DNA of 64,000 nt from DATMER01 sp963844885 (GTDB taxonomy: Bacteria; Acidobacteriota; Thermoanaerobaculia; Multivoradales; UBA5704). Where the stretch lies: contig CAWJQA010000006.1 of NCBI GenBank assembly GCA_963844885.1, positions 186,001 to 250,000 of the forward strand, written 5' to 3'. The translations under genes were made by a program, and so were the position numbers. A model generated the notes under the pieces. That model saw only the letters and a list, made by a program, of their open reading frames with translations. It was not told where the DNA came from and searched no databases. Within the stretch, counting starts at the first letter, position 1. Each line of letters begins with the position of its first letter. Positions 55,590 through 63,999 of the stretch are shown piece after piece.

Positions 55590-55664
55590 GCCGACGTAGC
55601 TCAGCGGTAGAGCAGCTGATTCGTAATCAGCAGGTCCCCGGTTCAATCCCGGGCGTCGGCTCCA
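55590..55664 (+). tRNA. tRNA-Thr with anticodon CGT
   Basis: All four arms fold: acceptor GCCGACG/CGTCGGC, D arm GCTC/GAGC with AGCGGTA loop, anticodon stem GCTGA/TCAGC with loop TTCGTAA, and T arm CCCGG/CCGGG with TTCAATC. The anticodon CGT reads the threonine codon ACG. The encoded 3' end is TCCA. It is a possible integration site for the accessory genes that follow. Confidence 0.97.
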
Positions 55665-55812
55665 TTCGTTTAATCCTGCCAGTTACTTACCCTCCTGTGC
55701 TTCACGCCGGCCCGCAAGGTGTCCGGTCTGTAACTCAGCACTGACTCAGCCCGCGGAACGATTTCGCCGCCGGGAGAGAAGGAGGGCCGGCCTCTTTGGT
55801 ATCCAGAGGTGC

Positions 55813-55831
55813 TGTCAAGCCGGGCTTGACA
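55813..55831 (+). promoter_or_regulatory. Perfect inverted-repeat operator of higBA
   Basis: TGTCAAGCC-G-GGCTTGACA is a perfect 9+1+9 palindrome whose right arm contains the -35 hexamer of the operon. HigA-type antitoxins bind such sites to repress their own operon. Confidence 0.6.
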
Positions 55832-55855
55832 CGTTGACTCACTCTCCCCTACCCT
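55826..55855 (+). promoter_or_regulatory. Promoter of higBA
   Basis: TTGACA (55826-55831) and TACCCT (55850-55855) are 18 bp apart. The start codon at 55863 is only 7 bp after the -10 box, so the message is probably leaderless. Confidence 0.55.
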
Positions 55856-55862
55856 TAGAGGG

Positions 55863-56138
55863 ATGATCCGGAGCTTCCAGCACAAAGGGCTAGATAAGCT
55901 CTGGAACAAGAACGATCCGAAAAGGGTCCGGAGCGACTTGGTCTACCGCGTTCAACGGCGACTGACGGCGCTCGACGCGGCGCAAGACCTGCGGGAGCTG
56001 GACATACCGGGATGGGGGCTGCACAAGCTACACGGCGAGCCCGTGCGCTACGCACTCTCTGTTAACGGCCCGTGGCGGATCACCTTCGAATGGGAAGACG
56101 GAGAAGCCATCCGAGTAGACCTTGAACAGTACCACTGA
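55863..56138 (+). CDS. higB: HigB-type (RelE superfamily) toxin
   Basis: The product has 91 residues. MIRSFQHKGLDKLW, then RVQRRLTALDAAQDL, LHKLHGEPVRYALSVNGPWR and ITFEWEDGEAIRVDLEQYH follow the HigB order exactly, including the conserved GPWRITF-E strand and the C-terminal DYH-like end. It is a ribosome-dependent mRNA endonuclease held in check by HigA. The gene comes first, as in all higBA operons, with the antitoxin 13 bp downstream. Confidence 0.95.
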   Translation: MIRSFQHKGLDKLWNKNDPKRVRSDLVYRVQRRLTALDAAQDLRELDIPGWGLHKLHGEPVRYALSVNGPWRITFEWEDGEAIRVDLEQYH

Positions 56139-56151
56139 GGAGAGCAGACCG

Positions 56152-56469
56152 ATGCCCGAATATCGCGCCAAACACCCCCCCGAAATGGAGCCCGCCCACC
56201 CGGGCGAGATCCTGCGTGAGGACGTTCTCCCTGCACTCAATCTCACCGTTTCTGAAGCGGCGCGGCAGTTGCTCGTCTCCCGGCAGATGCTGCACTCGAT
56301 TCTCGCCAAGCGCTCCGCCGTCTCGCCGGAGATGGCTGTACGACTCGGCCGCTTCTGCGGCAACGGCGCCGCCTTCTGGCTTCGGTTGCAGACTGCGCAT
56401 GATCTGTGGCACGCGGAGCGGAAGCTGCGGGCCGAATTACGTAAGATACCCGAGCATGCCGCCGCGTGA
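56152..56469 (+). CDS. higA: HigA-type XRE antitoxin
   Basis: The product has 105 residues. EPAHPGEILREDVLPALNL is the standard HigA start. The HTH is TVSEAARQLLVSRQMLHSIL and the tail AVRLGRFCGNGAAFWLRLQT is the family signature. It neutralises HigB and should repress the promoter through the palindrome at 55813-55831. Confidence 0.95.
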   Translation: MPEYRAKHPPEMEPAHPGEILREDVLPALNLTVSEAARQLLVSRQMLHSILAKRSAVSPEMAVRLGRFCGNGAAFWLRLQTAHDLWHAERKLRAELRKIPEHAAA

Positions 56470-56553
56470 ATGATGGGAAAACTTCTCTATCTCGCCACCG
56501 GGAGAAAGCTGGCTTAACGTTGATGCGGATAGCCGGGAGAAGGAGGGCTCAAA

Positions 56554-57180
56554 ATGGGTTCTTGGGCTATCGGCGCACTTCTAGAAAAACTTGAAGACCC
56601 GTTCGAGATGTTCCCTATTGACTCAGTAGCGCGGAGTCTGGACAATCTCAGAACTATGTCCGTGGAAGCTATTAATGAAAGATGGTATGGCCCACCCAGG
56701 CATTACTACTCTGTTGAGCAAGAACATCACATCGAGGTGATAGCTAACCTAATCGGCATAACCTTTGTGCTTGGCCAAACGACCATCACGCAGACTGTTG
56801 CGATCACAAAGAAGCTCCGTGCCCTCGCAGGAAATCCCTCATGGCTGCCTAGCAATAAGGAAAATATATTGCGTGCTGAAGCCGACCTCCATTTAGAAAC
56901 AAACCTAAGCGAGATGGTTCTAATCGATGCAGTAGCAAACTACTTCAAGCACCATTGGGAGTGGCCAGATGATTGGATCATCCCAACCTCTCAGACCATT
57001 GATATGGTTCGACGCCTCGGGCTTTCGCCTGACTATGACCGCGAAAAGAACCTTCAGACTGCTCTTCAAAGCCTTCGATTCAGTTCCGGCGCGACGCTTG
57101 GGAGTAGAATTCAGGGCTGGCGCGAGCGGCTGGCGGAGAGTTTCCGAATGAATCTTCGTGACCACGGTTTCGAGATCTAA
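56554..57180 (+). CDS. Hypothetical protein of 208 residues, AT-richer than its surroundings
   Basis: The frame begins MGSWAIGALLEKLEDPFEM, with GGAG upstream. It contains RWYGPPRHYYSVEQEHHIEV and ANLIGITFVLGQTTITQTV, then VANYFKHHWEWPDDWI and a C-terminal helix. There is no signal peptide and no motif that I know. Codon use is clearly different from that of the GC-rich neighbours, with many A- and T-ending codons, which suggests recent acquisition. It lies in a strip of toxin-antitoxin and unknown genes after the tRNA. Confidence 0.7.
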   Translation: MGSWAIGALLEKLEDPFEMFPIDSVARSLDNLRTMSVEAINERWYGPPRHYYSVEQEHHIEVIANLIGITFVLGQTTITQTVAITKKLRALAGNPSWLPSNKENILRAEADLHLETNLSEMVLIDAVANYFKHHWEWPDDWIIPTSQTIDMVRRLGLSPDYDREKNLQTALQSLRFSSGATLGSRIQGWRERLAESFRMNLRDHGFEI

Positions 57181-57217
57181 ACCTTTCCCGACCATCGGAC
57201 AAACGAAGAGGCCCCCC

Positions 57218-57772
57218 ATGGCAAAGGAATCAGGCAGCACTTGCCCGGCACCCGAAGTTCATCTTCTAGGGGAAGTCGTCGTCGCGTTCGGCACGCTGGA
57301 ACTAAGTCTTGAGACGTCTATCTGGCAGCTTTTGAGGTCTGATGACGCCACGTTCATCTTGGCGCAGGCCGTGACGGCGAATATGTCTTTTAAGAATAAG
57401 GTTGACAGTTTCGTAAGCATGTGCCGGGAAAAAAAGATCGCAGGTGCCGAGTCAAAACTCAGAAGCTTATACGCTAAGCTATTCAAGGCCGAAGAGGGGC
57501 GTAATCAGCTCCTTCATTCAGCCTGGGACTACACAGATATTTGGGGAGGCTCTTCCTTCATGCGGATGAAGGCGACCGCCAAAGCTAACGATAAGCATGG
57601 TCTCAATCGCCGGTTTTACCGTATGCCAGCCAAGGACATCGAAACGACGCGAGATAATATTTATGCTGCAAACCAATTGTTGGCGAGCTTCACTGTAGAG
57701 TATATCCAGAACCCAGAAGTGTTGGCGAGCTTCACTGTAGAGTACATCCAGAACCCAGAAGTGAAAAAATGA
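57218..57772 (+). CDS. Hypothetical protein of 184 residues with a duplicated C-terminal segment
   Basis: ATG 57218 lies 37 bp after the preceding gene. LLGEVVVAFGTLELSLETSI, a helix-rich middle (KVDSFVSMCREKKI, AKLFKAEEGRNQLLHSAWDY) and NQLLASFTVEYIQNPEV follow. The last segment, LASFTVEYIQNPEV, is present twice in tandem because of a 42-bp duplication in the DNA. The EGRNQLLHSAW motif, with the R-N-X-L-H pattern, recalls HEPN-like or cell-envelope helical domains, but this is uncertain. AT-rich composition as in its neighbour suggests shared origin and possibly one operon. Confidence 0.65.
   Translation: MAKESGSTCPAPEVHLLGEVVVAFGTLELSLETSIWQLLRSDDATFILAQAVTANMSFKNKVDSFVSMCREKKIAGAESKLRSLYAKLFKAEEGRNQLLHSAWDYTDIWGGSSFMRMKATAKANDKHGLNRRFYRMPAKDIETTRDNIYAANQLLASFTVEYIQNPEVLASFTVEYIQNPEVKK
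57679..57762 (+). repeat. 42-bp tandem duplication at the end of a gene
   Basis: The 42 bases at 57679-57720 are repeated at 57721-57762 with a single difference (TATATC or TACATC). The copy keeps the frame and adds 14 residues. The near identity shows a recent event. Confidence 0.95.
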
Positions 57773-58334
57773 CTGCCCTTCCTTTCTCGTGCCGGACTTT
57801 CCTGAGTCTACTGTCCATGACAACAAGTCACGAAGGGGAATAATAATATCAGTCGTTTGGCGCCTCCTTCAGCCGGAGTGATGATGTGTTGTAAACAGGG
57901 GAAACCGAGCGTAAGTGATAACAAGCAGCAGCGGATACACAATCGGACTGTTTGCAAGCCGCGAAGTAGGGCCGCACCGCTACTGATATATATCAGCGCA
58001 CCCACGGAGGATGAAAGACGACACGCGACTAGGGTAGCGACCGCGCAACCACGGCGCCAGCTCCGCCACACCTTGCAAGCCCGACGGACGATTCCATGTT
58101 CAGACAGTGAAGAAGTCCAAGTTAGCTCTGAGGCAATTCCCGGCGCCAACGCCGTGCTATCACCCCCCTTCCGAAGTAGGTTGATTAGAGTAACGGGCTC
58201 TCGGCTCCCGGCTCTCTTTCCGCTTCGCCCTCTCTCCCGCCCTTTGGAAATCATTCTAGGGCAGGACGTGCTATACTCCTTGACGTTCAGTCATTCCCCG
58301 GCATGCGCCGGCAGACTCAAAAGGGGAGTGTCAC
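57773..58334. other. Gene-free stretch of about 560 bp
   Basis: No supportable gene. It has a 14-bp palindrome CTGATATATATCAG at 57983-57996, a TATACT at 58272-58277 and an inverted repeat CCGGC-ATGC-GCCGG at 58298-58311, just before the small HTH gene. Open frames on the minus strand lack starts with ribosome binding sites. Confidence 0.55.
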
Positions 58335-58442
58335 ATGGACACGTTGAACGCGATCAACACGACCGACGAAGCCGCAAGATACCTCCGGCTCCAAAAGCAG
58401 ACACTAGAGATGTGGCGAAATGGCGCTGGTGGTCCACCAGAA
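58335..58442 (+). pseudogene. Truncated excisionase-like HTH gene
   Basis: After GGGGAG at 58324-58329, ATG 58335 starts MDTLNAINTTDEAARYLRLQ and KQTLEMWRNGAGGP, the first helix-turn-helix of MerR/excisionase-like proteins. The expected basic wing and the FXKXGR-type strand are absent: the frame runs into a proline- and serine-rich stretch with no resemblance to the family, and the other frames do not restore it. It is read as the 5' remnant of a gene cut by a rearrangement. The stretch 58443-58775 shows no gene. Confidence 0.55.
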
Positions 58443-58775
58443 GGACGGATCAGTCGTCCCCCTTCCTCTCTCGAAGAAATCCCAGTCTCCGGCCGGTGTC
58501 CTCGACTTCTCCCGTCTTGTCTCTCACTCGCCTGCGAGCCCTCGTGCCACGCCGGAGCTACTCGTGCGCCCACCCAACCACCCGAGCAACTCCGGCTTAG
58601 CACCGTCCGTGGTGACATCACCTTCCCCCCGCAGATCGGCTCAGCGCAGGACGCTCCGCCGAACTGCCCCCACCTCTCTCCGCTCAGCCTCGACGCCGAC
58701 GGCACCGTTGGATCTACAAAGGCCGGGCGTCCGGGCCGGAGCGCCCACCCTACGGCGCCGCTTGTGTGGCGCGGA

Positions 58776-59048
58776 TCAGCACTCCGGCGGGAGGGGATTC
58801 ATGCCCCTACACACGTACATGTCACAATAGCACTTGGTTTCGCAAATGCCATCATTGCAGCCCGCAAGACACCAATTTAATTCTTGCATGCAAGTACTCA
58901 TCCAGACCACCGGGGGAGCTTCAGGCACGGCAGGAGCCTCAACCGGCGCAGTCAGGCAAGCTTGCGCTACAGGCGCGCCGTCAGCGAACACGGCCGAGGC
59001 CAGGCCAACCAACACAAGGACAGCCAGAACGATAATTCCTCTCTTCAC
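58776..59048 (-). CDS. Second small secreted cysteine-rich peptide
   Basis: The product has 90 residues from GTG 59048, with AGGAG about ten bases upstream. A signal peptide (VKRGIIVLAVLVLVGLASAV) ends near residue 22, an alanine- and proline-rich stretch follows, and the final 45 residues have nine cysteines (STCMQELNWCLAGCNDGICE, then KCYCDMYVC and the last PPEC). The plan of signal, proline-rich spacer and cysteine core matches the gene at 44813-45124, although the cores differ. Function unknown: a disulfide-rich effector, or a peptide that binds metal, are options. Confidence 0.7.
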   Translation of the reverse strand: MKRGIIVLAVLVLVGLASAVFADGAPVAQACLTAPVEAPAVPEAPPVVWMSTCMQELNWCLAGCNDGICETKCYCDMYVCRGMNPLPPEC

Positions 59049-59082
59049 AAGCGGTCTCCTTTTAATTTGGGAAAACGGCCGA

Positions 59083-59111
59083 ATCCTAGCGTTTGCGGCG
59101 CACGCAGTCAA
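59083..59111 (-). promoter_or_regulatory. Promoter of the second cysteine-rich peptide gene
   Basis: On the minus strand TTGACT and TAGGAT are exactly 17 bp apart, about 35 bp upstream of the GTG start. Confidence 0.55.
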
Positions 59112-59220
59112 GCCAGAAGCGGGCAACAGCCCGGACCTCCCTGGCCCGGCAGACTGGCTCCGCTGCGCTACGCCAGACAGCCGAATCCATCTCGATGCCC
59201 ACCACCCGCCCCGGACCCTC

Positions 59221-59838
59221 TCACAACCCGGTCAGCAGCTCCCGGACATGCCGCAACTCGTCCTCGCTCACCGTGTGCCCCATCGCCGGATAGATCCGCT
59301 CAGTCACCCGGGCGCCCATCCCCGTCAAGATCGCGGACGTCTCTTTCACTCTTTCCAGCGGGATGTGCTGGTCCCGGTCGCTGCAGCCGAGGAAAACCGG
59401 CGTGTCCGCGAAAGTGTTCGGATACTCCCGCGGCGTACCGGGTGGACCGATCAGCCCTCCCGAGAGACCCACCACGCCGCCGTAGCGCTTCGCGTTGCGC
59501 GCCGCGAATTCCAGCGAGAGGCAGGCGCCCTGGGAGAACCCCAGAAGGATCGTACGCTCCGGTGGAATGCCGGCACCTCCCAGCCGCTCCACGAGGTGGC
59601 CGAGCAGGGCCAGCCCGTTCGACAGGCCCGGCTCGTTCTTTTCCATGGGCGCCAGGAAGCTGTAGGGATACCAGGAATACCCCTCGGCCTGCGGTGCGAG
59701 GTAGGCCAGATCCGGCCGGTCCAGCTCGCGGCCCAGGCTCAGGATGTCTTCCGCCGGCGCCCCCCGGCCGTGGACCAGGATCATGGCCGCCGTCGCCTGC
59801 CCCAGCGGCGTGCCGGCGGCGAGAACCCGGGCGCTCAC
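59221..59838 (-). CDS. Phospholipase/carboxylesterase-family hydrolase
   Basis: The product has 205 residues from GTG 59838, which overlaps the stop of the dioxygenase gene by four bases. Alpha/beta-hydrolase motifs are complete: oxyanion region ILVHGRGAPAED, nucleophile in LLGFSQGACLS, aspartate in LGCSDRDQHIP and histidine in PAMGHTVSEDE. The family is that of small esterases such as YpfH and acyl-protein thioesterase-like enzymes. In many genomes it is paired with ring-cleaving dioxygenases of the MhqO type, as here, where it may handle quinone or aromatic esters. Confidence 0.93.
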   Translation of the reverse strand: MSARVLAAGTPLGQATAAMILVHGRGAPAEDILSLGRELDRPDLAYLAPQAEGYSWYPYSFLAPMEKNEPGLSNGLALLGHLVERLGGAGIPPERTILLGFSQGACLSLEFAARNAKRYGGVVGLSGGLIGPPGTPREYPNTFADTPVFLGCSDRDQHIPLERVKETSAILTGMGARVTERIYPAMGHTVSEDELRHVRELLTGL

Positions 59839-60829
59839 GCCGTCCCTCGCACGGTCTCCGCCTTCTCCATACTCCGCACCTCGATACGCGGCAGAAGAGT
59901 TTCGATCGACTTGCGCTCGGGCTCCAGCCAGGGCGGCAGCTTGAGGTCCGTGCCCAGCGTCGCCTCCGGCTCGTCCTTCGTGAAGCCCGGCGGGTCCGTG
60001 GCGATCTCGAAGAGCACGCCACCCGGCTCGCGGAAGTAGATCGAGTGGAAGTACTGCCGATCGAGAATCGGGCTCACGTGGAAGCCCCGGTGCTGCGATC
60101 TCTTCGTGCCAGGCGCGCTGCTGGATGTCGTCGGGCGTCCGCCAGGCGACATGGTGGACCGTGCCCGCCGATACGTGACCGCGCGGCGCGTCCGGCTTCG
60201 CCAGGACGTCCACCCGCGTGCCGGGACCACCGGCAGTACCGGCGCCAATCTCGAACCGGAAACGGTCGCCTGCCTCAGCCACCCGCCGAAAACCCAGAAG
60301 TCCCGTGAGGACTTCCGATGTGATCTCCGGGTTCCACTCCGTGAGCGTCACCCCCTCGAAGCCGCGGATCGCACGCTCGGCCGGCACGGCTCCGCCATCC
60401 CACCCCCGGCGGTCATCGCGGCTGTCACCCACGCGCGCCACCAGCTCGAGCTGGAGATGGTCCGGATCGAGCATCGTCAGAACCTCCTCGTCGAACCGTG
60501 CGCGCGGCGCCTCGTGCTCGACGCCGAGCCGGTCCAGGCCGCTCCGACCACCAGCCGAGCGAGCCCTCGGGCACTGAGAACGAGGTCACCGTCGCCTGCC
60601 CCGCTCCCCGGCTCCCCAGCCTCGCCATCGGCCACGGAAAAAAGGTGATGACCGTCCCCGGCTGGCCCTGACCGTCGCCATAGTAAAGATGATAGGTTCC
60701 GGGATCGTCGAAGTTCACCGTCTTCTTCACCAGGCGCAGGCCGAGCACGCCCGCGTAGAAATCGACGTTCGCCTGCGGGTCCCGCGCGATTGCGGTGACG
60801 TGGTGGATGCCTCCGATCTGCCTCTCCAT
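59835..60829 (-). CDS. MhqO-like ring-cleaving dioxygenase of the VOC superfamily (two frameshifts)
   Basis: The first vicinal-oxygen-chelate unit starts IGGIHHVTAIARDPQANVDF with the metal histidine in HHVT. After an indel near 60540 the second half is read in another frame (LQLELVARVGD, VTLTEWNPEITSEVLTGLLG, VSAGTVHHVAWRTPDDIQ with the second histidine). After another near 60095 it continues FHSIYFREPGGVLFEIATDP with the glutamate ligand. The total is about 330 residues. Such enzymes open hydroquinone-type rings and protect from quinones. The esterase gene follows with a four-base overlap. Confidence 0.9.
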
Positions 60830-60913
60830 CGCTCGCCTCCTCTCCTGCGGTCATCGTCTCGCACAACAGAACATCGCCGTATTCCCTTCCTCGCGCGGTG
60901 GTACCCTCATCTC

Positions 60914-63124
60914 ATGTCCACCTGGCTCATCCGGACGGCCCGGTCGAAGGGGCTGGTCCCGCGCATCTCCGAGACCGAGCGCCAGGCGCTCGACGCGGGG
61001 ACGGTGTGGGTGGACGGCGAGCTGTTCTCCGGCCGACCCGATTTCCGGCGGATGCTCGGCGAGCCCTACCCGGCCCTCGACGCCCGCGAGCGGACATTCC
61101 TCGACGGACCGGTCGAGACGCTCTGCGCCATGGTGGACGAGTGGGAGCTTTCGCGCTCCAGCGACGCCCGCCTACCGCCGGAGGTCTGGCGCTATCTCGA
61201 GGACGAGCGCTTCTTCGGCCTCGCCATCCCGCGCGAGCACGGCGGCCTCGGCTTCTCCGCGCTGGCGCTCTCGACGATCTTCGGCAAGATCGCGTCCCGC
61301 TCGCTCGCGCTGTCGGCGGTGGTGCTGATCCCCAATTCGGTCGGCCCCGGCGAGCTACTGCTGGAGCACGGCACGCCCGAGCAGAAGGAGTTCTACCTCC
61401 CCCGGCTGGCCCGCGGCGACGAGATCCCTTGCTTCGCACTGACCGAGCCCGAGGCCGGCTCGGACGCCGCTTCGCTCCGCTCCGAAGGAGTCCTCTTCCG
61501 CAGCGGCGACGGCCGGCTCGCCATCCGACTCAACTGGAGCAAGCGCTATATCACCCTCGCGCCCGTGGCCACCCTGCTCGGCCTCGCCTTCCGCCTGCGC
61601 GATCCCGAGAACCTGCTCGGAAAGGGTGAAGACGTGGGCATCACCGTGGCCCTCGTGCCGACCGATCTGCCGGGAGTGAAGATCGGCGACCGCCACGATC
61701 CCATGGGCGTCCCGTTTCCCAACGGCCCCACCGAAGGCCGGGACGTGCTGGTGCCGGTAGACGCGATCCTCGGCGGCCCGGCCGGCGCCGGCCGGGGCTG
61801 GCAGATGCTCATGGAAGCGCTCTCGGCCGGCCGGGCCATCTCGCTGCCGGCGCAGTCGGTGGGCGGCGCCAAATACGTGGCCCGGGTGGTGGGCGCCTAC
61901 AGTATGGTGCGGCGGCAGTTCGGGGTCGAGATCGGCCGCTTCGAAGGCATCGAGGAGCCGCTCGCTCGCATCGCCGGCCTCCTCTATCTGATGGAGGCGG
62001 CCCGCGTCTTCACCTGCGGCGCCGTGGATGCCGGCCACCGGCCGGCGGTCCTCTCCGCGGTCTCCAAATACCAGCAGACGGAGCTGGCGCGCGCGCTGAT
62101 CCAGGACGGCATGGACGTCCTCGGCGGCGCCGCCCTCTGCCTCGGACCGAGAAACCTGCTGGCCCGCGCCCACATCGGCGCGCCCATCGGCATCACGGTG
62201 GAAGGCGCGAACATCCTGACGCGGACGCTGATCCTCTTCGGCCAGGGCGCCATCCGCTGCCATCCCTGGGTCCACCGCGAAATGGAAGCCCTGGAGGCGG
62301 ACGACGGCAAGGGCCTCCGCCGCGCTCTCCTCGGCCACGCCTGGTTTTTTCTGCGGAACGTCGCGCGGTCCTTCTCCCTGGGGCTCACCCGGGGACGGCT
62401 CGTACGATCGCCGGTCGGCGGACCGACAGCCCGATACTATAGAAAGCTCGCCTGGGCCTCGGCCCGATTCGCGGTCCTGACCGACCTGGCGCTGTTGACG
62501 CTGGGCAGCCGGCTCAAGCTGCGGGAAAAGCTTTCGGGCCGTTTCGCAGACGCTCTCTCCTGGATGTACCTGGGCTTCTGCGCGCTACGCCGCTTCGAGG
62601 CCGAAGGCCGGCGAGCCGAAGACCTGCCGCTGGTGAAGTGGGCCGCGGAGCACGCGCTGACGCGCATCCAGACCGCCTTCGAAGGGATCTACGCCAACTT
62701 CGGCGGCCCGCTCGGAGGTCTGCTCCGGCTGTGCGGACCCTGGTGCCGGCTCAACCCGGTGGGCACGCCTCCTTCCGACCGCCTCGGAGCCGAGGCCGCG
62801 GACGTCCTCCGGCGTCCGGGCCAGCAGCGCGACCGCCTCACCGCCGGCCTCTTCCTTCCAGAGAAGCCGGATGAGCCGCTCGCCCGCCTGGAGCGCGCCT
62901 TCCTCCTGGCCCGGGACGCCGCACCAATCCTGCACCGCATCGCCAAGGCCGCCCGCAACGGCGGCCTCCCCCGCCGGCCCCCCGACGAGATCCTCGACGA
63001 GGCGCTGGACGCGGGGATCGTCACCGCCGAGGAGGTGGAGATCGTGCGCGAAGCCGCCGCCGCCCGGACGGACGTCCTTCAGGTGGATAGCGTCTCTCCG
63101 GCGGGCAAGCTGATTGCCGGATAG
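60914..63124 (+). CDS. fadE: FadE-like acyl-CoA dehydrogenase
   Basis: The product has 736 residues. The N-terminal part has WRYLEDERFFGLAIPREHGG and FALTEPEAGSDA, flavin- and substrate-binding blocks of acyl-CoA dehydrogenases. Then VSKYQQTELARALIQDGMDV and GITVEGANILTRTLILFGQG, with the catalytic glutamate in VEGANI. The last 250 residues match the FadE-specific C-terminal domain (DUF1974 type). It performs the first step of fatty-acid beta-oxidation. The protein is somewhat shorter than E. coli FadE (814 residues). ATG 60914 lies 7 bp after TACCCT, suggesting a very short leader. Confidence 0.92.
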   Translation: MSTWLIRTARSKGLVPRISETERQALDAGTVWVDGELFSGRPDFRRMLGEPYPALDARERTFLDGPVETLCAMVDEWELSRSSDARLPPEVWRYLEDERFFGLAIPREHGGLGFSALALSTIFGKIASRSLALSAVVLIPNSVGPGELLLEHGTPEQKEFYLPRLARGDEIPCFALTEPEAGSDAASLRSEGVLFRSGDGRLAIRLNWSKRYITLAPVATLLGLAFRLRDPENLLGKGEDVGITVALVPTDLPGVKIGDRHDPMGVPFPNGPTEGRDVLVPVDAILGGPAGAGRGWQMLMEALSAGRAISLPAQSVGGAKYVARVVGAYSMVRRQFGVEIGRFEGIEEPLARIAGLLYLMEAARVFTCGAVDAGHRPAVLSAVSKYQQTELARALIQDGMDVLGGAALCLGPRNLLARAHIGAPIGITVEGANILTRTLILFGQGAIRCHPWVHREMEALEADDGKGLRRALLGHAWFFLRNVARSFSLGLTRGRLVRSPVGGPTARYYRKLAWASARFAVLTDLALLTLGSRLKLREKLSGRFADALSWMYLGFCALRRFEAEGRRAEDLPLVKWAAEHALTRIQTAFEGIYANFGGPLGGLLRLCGPWCRLNPVGTPPSDRLGAEAADVLRRPGQQRDRLTAGLFLPEKPDEPLARLERAFLLARDAAPILHRIAKAARNGGLPRRPPDEILDEALDAGIVTAEEVEIVREAAAARTDVLQVDSVSPAGKLIAG

Positions 63125-63163
63125 CGTTCTCTGCGCGGGAGGCGACGCCGGTCCCTGACCGGT

Positions 63164-63361
63164 TTAGAACGGCATGCTCTGCTGGAGGACAAAGTCTTCG
63201 CCAGGAGCAACCGCTTGTAGCAACTGCGTCAGTTTGTCCAGGGTCGGTACGGAGGTTCCACGCTCGTACCGCGCATACGCATTGCGCGACGTGGCTCCCA
63301 ACCGCGCTGCGGCTTCAGCCAAGGACAACCCGTTGCGCTCCCGCAGCCGCCGCAGCTTCAT
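63164..63361 (-). CDS. Small XRE-family HTH regulator
   Basis: The product has 65 residues and is almost only a Cro/C1-type helix-turn-helix: KLRRLRERNGLSLAEAAARL, GATSRNAYARYERG and VPTLDKLTQLLQA. Its start overlaps the 3' end of the restriction gene by 47 bp on the same strand. It may be a controller of the restriction locus or the antitoxin of a lost pair. Confidence 0.75.
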   Translation of the reverse strand: MKLRRLRERNGLSLAEAAARLGATSRNAYARYERGTSVPTLDKLTQLLQAVAPGEDFVLQQSMPF

Positions 63362-63999
63362 CCAGTAAATGCCCGATGTCGCTGACCCGCTTTACTATGG
63401 CGTACGCCCAGTGGCCGTAGGTCCCATCGGCGTTGACCGCGGCGACCCACCGAGCCGCCGCTTGAACCTTGACTTGCTCTCGCTCGTCGAAGCCTTTGAC
63501 TTCCAGGATCAGATACCGCGGGGAATCATCCTTCAGCCGGATCACGAAATCGGGCAGATACTCGTGCGCTTGCCCATTGTGCAGGTAAGGTATTGCAAAC
63601 CCCAGTCCGGAGTTCTTCACAAAGGCATCCACCTTGGGATGGCGGTCGATCACATAGACCGCCGACTGCTCCCATCTTGCCGTGTCCGCCACAGCGAAGT
63701 TGAGATGGCTGTGGAGAACCTCACGCAGATCACGGCTTGTCCAGAAGTCAACCTCCGCCGTTGAGCCGGGTCCACGATTCGCCTCGTATCTCGGCACTTC
63801 CGGTGCCTCCCCCGCCGAGGTGTCCGGCTGAATCGCCTGAACGAGCTGTTCGATCATCATTCCATAGTACGGCGACAGGAAGGCGTCTACGATCTCCGCT
63901 GGCGGCAGCGGCTCGACTTTCTCACGGAGGTAGCGCTCTACGATTTTGACCAGTTGTGGGAAGAGCGCATGGGGCGGGACCTCGCATGTGGATTGGTTC
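63315..63999 (-). CDS. Type III restriction enzyme Res-like protein, C-terminal part
   Basis: The frame is open to the right edge, so the gene continues outside the window. The visible 227 residues hold a PD-(D/E)XK-like nuclease end: HEYLPDFVIRLKDDSPRYLI and LEVKGFDEREQVKVQAAARW, where PD, E and K of the LPDFV/LEVKG pair are the catalytic set. The order fits the C-terminal nuclease of type III Res subunits and related DEAD-box restriction proteins. Helicase motifs would lie to the right. The stop at 63315 overlaps the XRE gene. Confidence 0.85.
   Translation of the reverse strand, partial: NQSTCEVPPHALFPQLVKIVERYLREKVEPLPPAEIVDAFLSPYYGMMIEQLVQAIQPDTSAGEAPEVPRYEANRGPGSTAEVDFWTSRDLREVLHSHLNFAVADTARWEQSAVYVIDRHPKVDAFVKNSGLGFAIPYLHNGQAHEYLPDFVIRLKDDSPRYLILEVKGFDEREQVKVQAAARWVAAVNADGTYGHWAYAIVKRVSDIGHLLDEAAAAAGAQRVVLG

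Noticed and set aside
55338..55646. Minus-strand open frame across the tRNA gene
   Set aside because: It reads through a clearly folded tRNA and its promoter, with no ribosome binding site.
58335..58880. A 181-residue protein in the frame of the small HTH gene
   Set aside because: Only the first 35 residues resemble a protein. The rest is proline- and serine-rich out-of-frame-like sequence overlapping the peptide gene on the other strand.
55665..59220. Direct repeat of the tRNA-Thr 3' end marking an island boundary
   Set aside because: I looked for the last bases of the tRNA downstream and saw no second copy, so no attachment site is claimed.
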